A stretch of DNA of 11,164 nt from Spirochaetaceae bacterium (GTDB lineage: Bacteria > Spirochaetota > Spirochaetia > SZUA-6 > Fen-1364). How positions within the stretch are numbered: the first letter of the stretch is position 1; every line of letters begins with the position of its first letter. Below are positions 1 through 6,218 of the stretch, one piece after another. The DNA lies in NCBI GenBank assembly GCA_003154555.1, contig PMDT01000327.1, forward strand, positions 1 through 11,164. The letters run 5' to 3'. Position numbers and translations under genes: made by a program. Below the pieces are notes generated by a model. That model was not told where the DNA came from and ran no database searches. It saw only the letters and a list, made by a program, of their open reading frames with translations.

Positions 1-659
1 TGTGGCCGGGGTACAAGACCGGCGAAGGCGTCGATCCGACGCTCCGCGCCCAGTTTCACCCGCTCGAAGAGGCGCTCGCGGCGTTCGGATTTGTCGTGTG
101 GCCGATGGTCGAGCTGGAGGCCGACGATGCGCTGGCCTCCGCGGCCGCTGCTGCCGCGGTTTCCCCCGAAGCGCAGAAGGTCTGCATCTGGACGCCTGAC
201 AAGGACCTGGCCCAGTGCGTCGTGGGTGAAAGGGTCGTGCAGGTGGACCGGCGCGGCGGTCACATCCGGGATGAAGCCGGGGTCAAAGCGAAGTTCGGCG
301 TGCTTCCGCAGTCCATTCCCGATTACCTGGCCCTCGTGGGAGACAGCGCCGACGGCTATCCCGGGATCCCCGGTTGGGGAGCGAAATCATCAGCGGCGGC
401 GCTCTCACGTTACGGTCATATCGAGAACATCCCGATCCAGGAGCAGGAGGGGCGCCTTGCCCGGAGCCTGCGCGACAACTGGGAGCTTGCGGTCCTGTTT
501 CGCAAGCTTGCGACGCTCAGGACCGACGCCGATCTTTTCGATTCCGTTGAAGCGCTTCGATGGAGGGGACCGACGCCGCAGGCTTCACGACTGGCGACTC
601 AGATCGGCGCAGAAGCGCTCCTGGAGCGGGCGGTGAAGGCGGCCTCCGCCATCGCTTGA
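1..659 (+). CDS. 5'-3' exonuclease, FEN/PolI N-terminal type (5' end outside window)
   Basis: This is the 3' part of a stand-alone structure-specific 5'-3' exonuclease, related to the N-terminal domain of DNA polymerase I. The first full codon in frame is at position 3 and the stop is TGA at 657-659, leaving 218 visible residues. They open with a YKTGEG stretch that fits the family's YK-x-x-R region. Next come the acidic metal-site motif EADDALA, then TPDKDLAQ, then GDSADGYPGIPGWGAKSSA, which is the H3TH DNA-binding and metal-site segment. This order is diagnostic for the family. No polymerase domain follows, so it resembles ExoIX/Xni-like proteins of about 280-300 residues, with perhaps 70-90 N-terminal residues missing here. 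The expected role is removal of 5' flaps or RNA primers in the cytoplasm. It converges on the histidine kinase gene with a 67-bp gap. Family assignment is secure; the physiological substrate is inferred. Confidence 0.9.
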   Translation, partial: WPGYKTGEGVDPTLRAQFHPLEEALAAFGFVVWPMVELEADDALASAAAAAAVSPEAQKVCIWTPDKDLAQCVVGERVVQVDRRGGHIRDEAGVKAKFGVLPQSIPDYLALVGDSADGYPGIPGWGAKSSAAALSRYGHIENIPIQEQEGRLARSLRDNWELAVLFRKLATLRTDADLFDSVEALRWRGPTPQASRLATQIGAEALLERAVKAASAIA

Positions 660-687
660 ATGCCCGGGAGCTGCAACTGGTAGGACG

Positions 688-739
688 CCGCCGCCCGCGG
701 GTGGCGGGTGAGCCGTTGGCGGGGCCTCAGGGGCTCCGC
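688..739. terminator. Two GC-rich hairpins between convergent genes (possible bidirectional terminator)
   Basis: The gap between the exonuclease stop and the kinase stop contains two strong stem-loops. The first has arms 688-695 and 700-707 (eight pairs, one G-U) with a 4-base loop. The second has arms 719-726 and 732-739 (eight pairs, one G-U) with a 5-base loop, and it covers the kinase stop codon. Neither is followed by a run of T on either strand, so they do not meet the usual intrinsic-terminator definition. Placement between convergent genes makes a transcription-ending or mRNA 3'-protecting role plausible; this is inference. Confidence 0.3.
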
Positions 740-2205
740 GCAAGGGCCTCGCTGTCGGTATTCTTCCTGTGGATGATCGGCAGGTCGATCCTGAAGCAGG
801 CGCCCGCCCCCGGCGCGCTCCGCACGGTCAAGGCGCCGCCGTGATTGTGGACAATGATATCGTAGGAAATACTGAGACCCAGGCCCGTTCCCTGGCCGAC
901 GGGCTTCGTGGTGAAGAAAGGGTCGAATATCTTTGACTGTATCTCGCGCGGTATCCCCGGGCCGTCATCCTCGATCTCGATCCAGACATGGTCGTTGCGC
1001 GTGCCGGTGCGAATCTCGATGCGCCCCTTCTGCGCCCGCCCTTGCGCCTTGATGGCCTGGGCGGCATTCACGATGATGTTGAGCAATACCTGGAGGATCT
1101 CCCCTTCGCTGCATTCCACCAATGGAAGCTCTCCCAGCTCCAGCGTGACATCCGCGCTGGCGACCACTTCGTTGTGGGCCACGACGAGAATCTTCCTGAT
1201 CCCCGCATTAACGTCGAAGAGCGCACGTGTATCTCCCGCATCGATGCGGGAGAATGAGCGAAGATTCTGGACGATCTCAGAAATGCGCCGAAACCCTTCA
1301 TCCAGGTCGGCGAGTATCTTTCCCAGTCCCGAAAGGATGTAGTCGATGTTGTAGGCCGCGCGGGCGCCGGCGAGCGAGGGATACTCGACGTCGCTCAGGC
1401 TGCGGAGGAACGCCTCGATATTGCGCAGGAACTGCCCGAGCGCCGACTGGTTGCTCTTCATGAATCCCAGCGGGTTGTTGATCTCGTGGGCGATGCCCGC
1501 AGCGAGCTGGCCGATGGACGCCAGCTTCTCCTGCTGGATGATCATAGCCTGGGATTCCTTGAGCTTCTGGTTGGCCTCGGCGAGCTGCACATTCAGCTTC
1601 CACCGTGTCTGTTCGTCGCGGATGCGCGCGCTGATGTCCTTCACGATCGCGTGGATCTGGGAGATGTCGCCCGCCTCGTCGCGGATCGCCGTGGCGCTTT
1701 CCAGCCCGAATATCGTGGCCCCATCCGCCCGCGTGAGGATCACCTCGAAGTTTTTGACCGCGCCGCTTTCCTGGATGAGCTGCATGAGCACGGCATGGTC
1801 GCGCGCGTTCGGCCAGAACTCCGCCTCCACGCGGCCGATCACCGCGTCAATGCTTTCATAGCCGAGGAGCTGCGCTCCGGCCCGGTTGATCTCGGCAATC
1901 CTGCCGGCGCTGTCGATCGTCAGGATCATGTCCTGGGATTCGTTGACCAGCGCATTGAGCTTCGCCTCGCTCATACGGTTGACGCCGTCCGGAGCTTCCC
2001 GCGCGCCCGTTGTCGGCGTTTCGCGCCGGCGCCATTCCACGAGGAGAAGGAGCAGGGCGGCACCGGCGCCCGCGGGAAGAATGATGCGGAGTGCGCGTGT
2101 CACCAGTGCCGCGCCTGGAGAGACGAACAGGATGAGCGTTCCCGCCGCCATGGCAACGAGGAGGATGGTGGCGAGCGCGAAAGATGCAGCCTTCTGGTGT
2201 CTCAT
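727..2205 (-). CDS. Membrane-bound PAS sensor histidine kinase
   Basis: The 492-residue product is a two-component sensor kinase that autophosphorylates on His240 and should pass the phosphate to a response regulator. Two hydrophobic segments (about residues 8-29 and 36-57) anchor it, with almost no periplasmic loop between them. A PAS domain follows (about 83-190, with a PAC-like end at HAIVKDIS), then a short coiled linker (about 197-225). The H box is GIAHEINNPLGF. The ATPase domain has an N box (LLNIIVNAAQAI, N380), G1 (DDGPGIP), F (FDPFFTTKP) and G2 (GQGTGLGLSIS) boxes, so it looks fully active. There is no receiver domain. The frame is open upstream to 2415, but that part overlies the STAS gene. 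The ATG at 2205 forms a 4-base ATGA overlap with the STAS stop, and the first membrane segment starts directly after it. No strong Shine-Dalgarno is visible, consistent with translational coupling. The divergent REC-PP2C protein is the obvious candidate partner. The stimulus is unknown. Confidence 0.93.
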   Translation of the reverse strand: MRHQKAASFALATILLVAMAAGTLILFVSPGAALVTRALRIILPAGAGAALLLLLVEWRRRETPTTGAREAPDGVNRMSEAKLNALVNESQDMILTIDSAGRIAEINRAGAQLLGYESIDAVIGRVEAEFWPNARDHAVLMQLIQESGAVKNFEVILTRADGATIFGLESATAIRDEAGDISQIHAIVKDISARIRDEQTRWKLNVQLAEANQKLKESQAMIIQQEKLASIGQLAAGIAHEINNPLGFMKSNQSALGQFLRNIEAFLRSLSDVEYPSLAGARAAYNIDYILSGLGKILADLDEGFRRISEIVQNLRSFSRIDAGDTRALFDVNAGIRKILVVAHNEVVASADVTLELGELPLVECSEGEILQVLLNIIVNAAQAIKAQGRAQKGRIEIRTGTRNDHVWIEIEDDGPGIPREIQSKIFDPFFTTKPVGQGTGLGLSISYDIIVHNHGGALTVRSAPGAGACFRIDLPIIHRKNTDSEALARSP

Positions 2206-2591
2206 TCCGTAGAGGGACGATCCTGCATGGACATGTAGGTGAACACGCCGAGCAGCTCCAGCACGTGACGGACGGGCGGCGGGGAGTTCTCCAGGGCGTG
2301 CGCGAATCCACGCTCGCGGGCAACCGCTTTTGCCGTGATGAGCATGCCGACGCCCAGGGACGAGATGTACTCCAGCTTGTCCAGGACGAAAACGACACGC
2401 GGCTGGCCGTCCCACTTTTCAATCAGCGCCATCACGGCAGGCATCAGGGTGCCTGCCGCATCGCCGTCGAGGTATCCCTCGAGATGAATGCGCAGGCCTC
2501 CCTCCACTCCGTCTCGCGCGACCGCGCGCGCCGAGAAATGCTTCATTCCGTGCGTCGCACGTTCCAGCGCGTCCAGGTCGGTTTCGTTCAT
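2202..2591 (-). CDS. STAS-domain protein (anti-sigma factor antagonist-like)
   Basis: The 129-residue product is essentially one STAS domain, the fold of SpoIIAA/RsbV switch proteins. The strand pattern GGLRIHLEGYLDGDAAGTL is followed by RVVFVLDKLEYISSLGVGML, the typical core and switch loop. A helix and an LLGVFTYM end complete the domain. In SpoIIAA the phosphorylated Ser lies just before the Gly of the switch loop. Here the loop is Y-I-S-S-L-G (residues 75-80), so Ser77/Ser78 are close but Leu79 occupies the canonical spot. An ATG at 2591 gives the normal family length. The frame is open to 2822, but the extra 77 residues are low-complexity and run into the divergent regulator gene, so they were rejected. 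Its stop overlaps the kinase start (ATGA). No Shine-Dalgarno is visible, and a promoter-like sequence sits 12 bases upstream of the ATG. The likely role is a phosphorylation-controlled binding partner for an anti-sigma or similar protein not in this window. Confidence 0.87.
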   Translation of the reverse strand: MNETDLDALERATHGMKHFSARAVARDGVEGGLRIHLEGYLDGDAAGTLMPAVMALIEKWDGQPRVVFVLDKLEYISSLGVGMLITAKAVARERGFAHALENSPPPVRHVLELLGVFTYMSMQDRPSTE

Positions 2592-2603
2592 GCGCGTGCC
2601 GCG

Positions 2604-2632
2604 AGTGTACGCGCATTCCAGATCCGGCTCAA
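2604..2632 (-). promoter_or_regulatory. Putative sigma70-like promoter of the STAS-kinase operon
   Basis: On the minus strand TTGAGC (2632-2627) and TACACT (2609-2604) are separated by exactly 17 bases. Each box matches 4 of 6 consensus positions. Only 12 bases separate the -10 box from the STAS start codon, which would give a leader of about five bases. Read from the sequence; not proven. Confidence 0.38.
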
Positions 2633-2641
2633 GGGAGGGGA

Positions 2642-2670
2642 TGGAAACCCGACGGCCGATAGGATACGAT
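2642..2670 (+). promoter_or_regulatory. Weak putative promoter for the REC-PP2C gene
   Basis: TGGAAA (2642-2647) and TACGAT (2665-2670) lie 17 bases apart on the plus strand, each with about four consensus matches. The predicted transcript would start near 2677, giving a leader of about 60 bases before the GTG at 2738. It is back-to-back with the putative promoter of the divergent operon, so the two units could be co-regulated. Confidence 0.25.
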
Positions 2671-2723
2671 ATGCAGTGGGCGTCTGTCTGCGAATGGCGT
2701 GATGGCGCACGTGCAAGAAGAGC

Positions 2724-2731
2724 GGAAAGGA
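2724..2731 (+). promoter_or_regulatory. Ribosome binding site that fixes the GTG start of the REC-PP2C gene
   Basis: The purine run GGAAAGGA ends six bases before the GTG at 2738. This is a much better initiation site than the in-frame GTG at 2699 or ATG at 2702, neither of which has a Shine-Dalgarno-like sequence upstream. Confidence 0.6.
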
Positions 2732-2737
2732 CGTATC

Positions 2738-3895
2738 GTGGGCGGCCAATCAATACTGATCGTCGATGACGAGCCGAAGATACTCGAGGCGATAGACCGG
2801 GAGCTCTATTTCTGGAAGACAAAGAAAAATGTCACCCTCTACACCGCCCTTTCCGCCCGGAGCGCGCTCGACATCCTCAGGGAGAATCACGAGACGATCC
2901 AGGTGATGGTGAGCGATCTGAAGATGAGTGCCATGGGGGGCGACGAGCTGATCTGCGAGACAAAACGTCTCTATCCCGATATCCGCTCCATTCTCATCAC
3001 CGGCTACTCTGAAGTCGGGGGAATTGCGCGGGCCGTGTCCGCGGGGATTTCCGCATTCATCCAGAAACCCTGGGAGACTGAAGGCTTCATCAAGGAAATC
3101 GAAAAGGCGATGTCCCAGCATGACTCCGATGTCCTCAACCGGGAGTACCTGGCGCGGCTCGTGTCTCAGCTCGAGCGCACGGGGCAGATTCAAAAGAGGC
3201 TTTTTCACCACGACGACTTTCCCTCCGCGCGATTCAACGTGCAGGTCGCTTACCAGCCCCTCACGGAGTTCTATTGCGGAGGGGATTTCTACCAGGTCAT
3301 CCCGCTTTCCGAAGACAGATGCATCGTCATCCTTGGAGACGTTTCCGGTCATGGCCTGGAGGCTGCGTTCGTCACGGGGATTGTCCGCACGCTCATCTCC
3401 CGGGAAGAGCTCGGGAGCCTGGAGGACGCCACGTTCTCGCCGAGTGAGTTCCTCACAAAGCTCAACCGGCTGATCCTCCGCGAGCTCGCCCAGGCACCCG
3501 AGTTCATCATCACACTCACGGCCGCGTACCTGGATTGCGCCGCGCAGCAGCTCACCTTCAGTAATGCCGGTAATCTCCCCGTCTACATCGTGCGCGCGGA
3601 GGAATGCAGCACGCATGCAATTCCCGGCTATCCCTGCGGGTTCACGCCGGACGCGGAGTACAGGGACCTCGCAATCTCCGTCCGTAAAGGGGACAAGGTC
3701 GTGTTCATGACGGATGGACTCGTGGAGCGGGGACGGATCGCCGGCTATATAAGCCTCGACGCCGTCAAGTCGTTGCTCATGCATTTTTCCGGCGATCCCG
3801 AGTTCAACCGGAAGATGGTCGGCCTGATCCTCGAGATGTTCCCGGAGAGAAAGTTCTACGACGATGCGACCCTCGTCGGGGTTGATATTCTCTAG
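2738..3895 (+). CDS. Response regulator with SpoIIE/RsbU-type PP2C phosphatase output
   Basis: The 385-residue product joins a receiver domain to a PP2C-family serine phosphatase. The receiver (about residues 4-125) has the acidic pair Asp10/Asp11, phosphoacceptor Asp60 in VSDLKMS, Thr88 in ITGYSE and Lys110 in QKPW, so all switch residues are present. A helical linker (about 130-158, likely a signalling coiled coil) leads to the phosphatase (about 168-385). That domain has metal-binding signatures GGDFYQ (Asp183), LGDVSGHG (Asp201), MTDGLVE (Asp326) and YDDATLV (Asp375/376). RsbU-like enzymes remove phosphate from Ser/Thr of STAS switch proteins. The divergent neighbour encodes a STAS protein and a histidine kinase, so the inferred chain is kinase to receiver Asp60 to phosphatase to STAS protein. 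The start was set by the Shine-Dalgarno at 2724-2731; longer forms (397-398 residues) would add 12-13 unlikely residues. It converges on the GH18 gene with a 36-bp gap in which I see no clear terminator. Confidence 0.93.
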   Translation: MGGQSILIVDDEPKILEAIDRELYFWKTKKNVTLYTALSARSALDILRENHETIQVMVSDLKMSAMGGDELICETKRLYPDIRSILITGYSEVGGIARAVSAGISAFIQKPWETEGFIKEIEKAMSQHDSDVLNREYLARLVSQLERTGQIQKRLFHHDDFPSARFNVQVAYQPLTEFYCGGDFYQVIPLSEDRCIVILGDVSGHGLEAAFVTGIVRTLISREELGSLEDATFSPSEFLTKLNRLILRELAQAPEFIITLTAAYLDCAAQQLTFSNAGNLPVYIVRAEECSTHAIPGYPCGFTPDAEYRDLAISVRKGDKVVFMTDGLVERGRIAGYISLDAVKSLLMHFSGDPEFNRKMVGLILEMFPERKFYDDATLVGVDIL

Positions 3896-3931
3896 ATTTC
3901 ACGCTGAGCATCGCGTGCGGCGCCGGGCGGC

Positions 3932-4999
3932 TTACAGCGGTGGATCCGATGCGTTCGCCGCGGGAGAGACTGCCACCGTGTCGCCGGTTTCGGAGGTCAT
4001 CGCCGAATCGACGCCCAGGGCGCTCCACAATTCCGGAGGGCCCTGTCCAATGCGCCAGAAGGACACGGACGCAATATTCTTTGCGCGATACAACTGCAGC
4101 TTTTCCAGGATCGTGCGCGTGTCGTCGTAGAAGACCTTCACGACGACGCTCTCCGAATACTCGAAGTATGCCCCGAGCTCAGATGCATAGATGGGCGTGC
4201 TGTTCTTTTTTGCGACGATGTCCAGGACGTTCCGGAAGCGCAGAGCGCGTGCCAGCGTCTTGTCCTGCCACGCGCGGCCGTAGAGCGGGAGGCCCATGAT
4301 CAGCTTGTCGCCACGTACCGCACCGCGCGCATACTCCCCCACCTTTGCGCACCATGCAAGCGAAGCGACGGGACCCGGGGCGCTGGTGCTCCAATGCTCG
4401 TCGTAGGCCATGATGACAACGCGATCCACGATCGGTGCGATCTGGGTGTAGTCGTATGCATCGGAGATCTGCGTCAGCCTCGCCGGCAGCGCGACGCTCA
4501 GCATCTTTCCCGCCGGAAGCTTCTGTTTCAGCTCCGTCAGAAAGCCGGAAAAATACGCGGCATCGTCGCCTGAAACCGCCTCGAAGTCGATCTGAACCCC
4601 GTCGAAATCCGCTGAAAGTCGACAAATGTCATCGATGAGCAGCGGGCGCACCCCGTATTCAGGGTCCATCGAAAAGTGCATGAGCGCGCTGTTCGAAAGC
4701 TCGGCAACCACAACATCGACGCGCGGCTTCAGGCCGTTCCTGAACACGATGGACGGCCTCGCGATCGCGCCGGCAAGTCTTCCATCCTTGGTGAGACCGA
4801 CGCCGAAATAGCAGAGATCCGTGATCGGCTCAATGCCCGTCAGCTCTTTCTCCTCGCCCTGCATGAGATACGCCCAGATCTCCTTGAATATCGGCCGTGT
4901 CGCGTCGTCGTTGATTTCATGTGCCATGGATTCACAAGGAGTGAGCATGAGCAACAGGAAGGAAAAAGACAGGACGAGAAAAGAGTTCTTGGGTCTCAT
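3932..4999 (-). CDS. Exported GH18 glycosidase-like protein (YaaH/SleL-like)
   Basis: This 355-residue protein has a glycoside hydrolase family 18 domain. The catalytic motif DGVQIDFE (residues 133-140) keeps the acid/base Glu140. The beta-6 signature is MAYDEHW (197-203), followed by SAPGPVASLAWC, then GLPLYGRAW and SVSFWRIGQ at the expected beta-8 tryptophan (Trp315). This pattern is closest to YaaH/SleL-type N-acetylglucosaminidases acting on peptidoglycan or related GlcNAc polymers rather than classical chitinases, whose SxGG motif is not seen. No LysM or chitin-binding domain is present. The N-terminus (RPK, hydrophobic residues 7-20) is an export signal. It could be cut after SMA (residue 26), or Cys22 in LTPC could be a non-standard lipobox. 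The ATG at 4999 follows a GAGGAG at 5017-5012, somewhat distant at 12 bases. The gene is divergent from the DUF2961 gene. Glycosidase activity is likely; the substrate is unknown. Confidence 0.87.
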   Translation of the reverse strand: MRPKNSFLVLSFSFLLLMLTPCESMAHEINDDATRPIFKEIWAYLMQGEEKELTGIEPITDLCYFGVGLTKDGRLAGAIARPSIVFRNGLKPRVDVVVAELSNSALMHFSMDPEYGVRPLLIDDICRLSADFDGVQIDFEAVSGDDAAYFSGFLTELKQKLPAGKMLSVALPARLTQISDAYDYTQIAPIVDRVVIMAYDEHWSTSAPGPVASLAWCAKVGEYARGAVRGDKLIMGLPLYGRAWQDKTLARALRFRNVLDIVAKKNSTPIYASELGAYFEYSESVVVKVFYDDTRTILEKLQLYRAKNIASVSFWRIGQGPPELWSALGVDSAMTSETGDTVAVSPAANASDPPL

Positions 5000-5023
5000 G
5001 GGATCGGGGTTCTCCTCACCTTG

Positions 5024-5052
5024 ATGCTAACCACGTGGGACGGAGCAGTCAA
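5024..5052 (-). promoter_or_regulatory. Putative promoter of the GH18 gene
   Basis: On the minus strand TTGACT (5052-5047, five of six matches) and TAGCAT (5029-5024, four of six) are separated by 17 bases. Transcription would start near 5017, at the edge of the GAGGAG ribosome binding site (5017-5012), giving a leader of about 20 bases. The -35 box overlaps an alternative upstream ATG (5052) of the DUF2961 frame. Confidence 0.42.
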
Positions 5053-5091
5053 TGACCGGCGGTTGCGGCATCTTTTCAGTTTGTGAGGCGC

Positions 5092-5120
5092 TTGCCACGT
5101 CGAGCTCCGCGCCCTATGAT
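5092..5120 (+). promoter_or_regulatory. Putative strong sigma70-like promoter of the DUF2961 gene
   Basis: TTGCCA (5092-5097, five of six consensus) and TATGAT (5115-5120, five of six) are exactly 17 bases apart, the best promoter match I found. The start codon at 5130 lies nine bases after the -10 box, so the transcript would be leaderless or have a leader of only a few bases. No Shine-Dalgarno precedes 5130, which fits. Confidence 0.5.
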
Positions 5121-5129
5121 CTGCGCCGT

Positions 5130-6218
5130 ATGAACAATCACGGCATGGTTTCAACGGGTCTTGACGGCATTTATCGCCTGGCGGATGCGAAAACACGCGC
5201 GATCAGCGCCGAAAACCCGCGGGGCGACAAGGGGGCAGGCGGCATGGCGGTCCCTGACCGGACCAACGCCGCGCGGGACCTTGGGCAGGGCTGGAAGGTG
5301 GCGCCCTGTGTCCAGGTCAAGGCAGGTGAGACCTTTGCATTCGCCGACATCGAGGGACCAGGTGCGATCCAGCACCTCTGGCTTACGGGAAGCATCGCGA
5401 ACAAGGGCACCACCGCGCGCTTCTACATTTTCCGCATCTACTGGGACGATCAGACCGTCCCATCGGTCGAATGCCCGGCGGCCGATTTTTTTGCCTGCGG
5501 GTGGGGCCAGTTCGCCCAGGTGAGCTCGCTGCCCGTCGCGGTGAATCCCAATCGCGGGTACAACGCCTTCTGGCCGATGCCGTTTCGCAAGCGCTGCCGC
5601 ATGACCCTTGAGAACCGCCACAACGAAGACATGACCCTCTTCTACCAGGTGGACTATTCGCTCACCGCGGTGCCCGACGATGCGGCCTGTTTCCACGCGC
5701 AGTTCCGCCGCGTCAATCCGCTCCCGTACAAGACCGTCTACGCCATTCTCGACGGTGTGAAGGGACGCGGGCAGTACGTCGGCACCGTCCTGCATTGGGG
5801 GGTGAACAACAATCGCTGGTGGGGCGAGGGAGAGGTGAAGTTCTACATCGACGGGGACGGCGAGTTTCCCACGATCTGCGGCACGGGAACCGAGGACTAC
5901 TTCGGCGGCGCATACAACTGGGATGTCGACGGGAAGTACATCGCCTATTCAACGCCCTTCATGGGCATGCACCAGGTCATTCGTCCGGACGGCCTCTACA
6001 GCTCTCAACATCGTCACGCGATGTACCGGTGGCACATCATGGATCCTGTGCGCTTCGAAAAGGATCTGCGCGTGACCATCCAGGGGCTCGGATGGAGAAG
6101 CGACCGGCGATTCCTGCCGCTCCAGGATGACATCGCTTCGGTTGCCTGCTGGTACCAGACGCTCCCCACCGCTCCCTTCCCGGCACTGCCGGACAAGGAC
6201 TACCTGGAAATCGTCTGA
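5130..6218 (+). CDS. DUF2961 / GH172 family protein (cytoplasmic glycoside hydrolase candidate)
   Basis: The 362-residue product is a DUF2961 protein. Characterised members form glycoside hydrolase family 172, acting on alpha-D-fructofuranosides or D-arabinofuranosides. Hallmarks are LADAKTRAISAENP near the start, ADIEGPGAIQHLW (72-84), YWDDQTVPSVECPAADFFACGWG (104-126), NRWWGEGEVKFYIDGD (228-243), GTGTEDYFGG (251-260) and RWHIMDPVRFEKDLRVTIQ (300-318). Glu233/235 and Glu255 lie where the family's two catalytic acids are expected; exact assignment needs alignment. There is no signal peptide, so it is probably cytoplasmic and acts on imported small glycosides. The ATG at 5130 puts the start just before the conserved N-terminal block. 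An ATG at 5052 has a GGAG six bases upstream and would add 26 residues (388 total), but that extension is not family-like and overlies the promoter at 5092-5120. The 3' end overlaps the convergent gene by 19 bases. Family is secure, substrate unknown. Confidence 0.9.
   Translation: MNNHGMVSTGLDGIYRLADAKTRAISAENPRGDKGAGGMAVPDRTNAARDLGQGWKVAPCVQVKAGETFAFADIEGPGAIQHLWLTGSIANKGTTARFYIFRIYWDDQTVPSVECPAADFFACGWGQFAQVSSLPVAVNPNRGYNAFWPMPFRKRCRMTLENRHNEDMTLFYQVDYSLTAVPDDAACFHAQFRRVNPLPYKTVYAILDGVKGRGQYVGTVLHWGVNNNRWWGEGEVKFYIDGDGEFPTICGTGTEDYFGGAYNWDVDGKYIAYSTPFMGMHQVIRPDGLYSSQHRHAMYRWHIMDPVRFEKDLRVTIQGLGWRSDRRFLPLQDDIASVACWYQTLPTAPFPALPDKDYLEIV

Noticed and set aside
1486..2238. 250-codon plus-strand open frame opposite the histidine kinase
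   Set aside because: It is antisense to kinase motifs, has unusual Arg/His-rich composition, and no family features.
2206..2415. Upstream extension of the kinase to 562 residues
   Set aside because: It would overlie 210 bases of the STAS gene in another frame, and the ATGA overlap plus membrane segment position support the start at 2205.
2592..2822. N-terminal extension of the STAS protein by 77 residues
   Set aside because: It is Arg/Ser-rich, not STAS-like, and overlaps the divergent regulator's start and ribosome binding site.
2750..3784. 344-codon open frame on the minus strand, antisense to the REC-PP2C gene
   Set aside because: The plus strand has an unmistakable two-domain protein with all motifs. 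The antisense frame has no recognisable domain and is expected from high third-base G+C.
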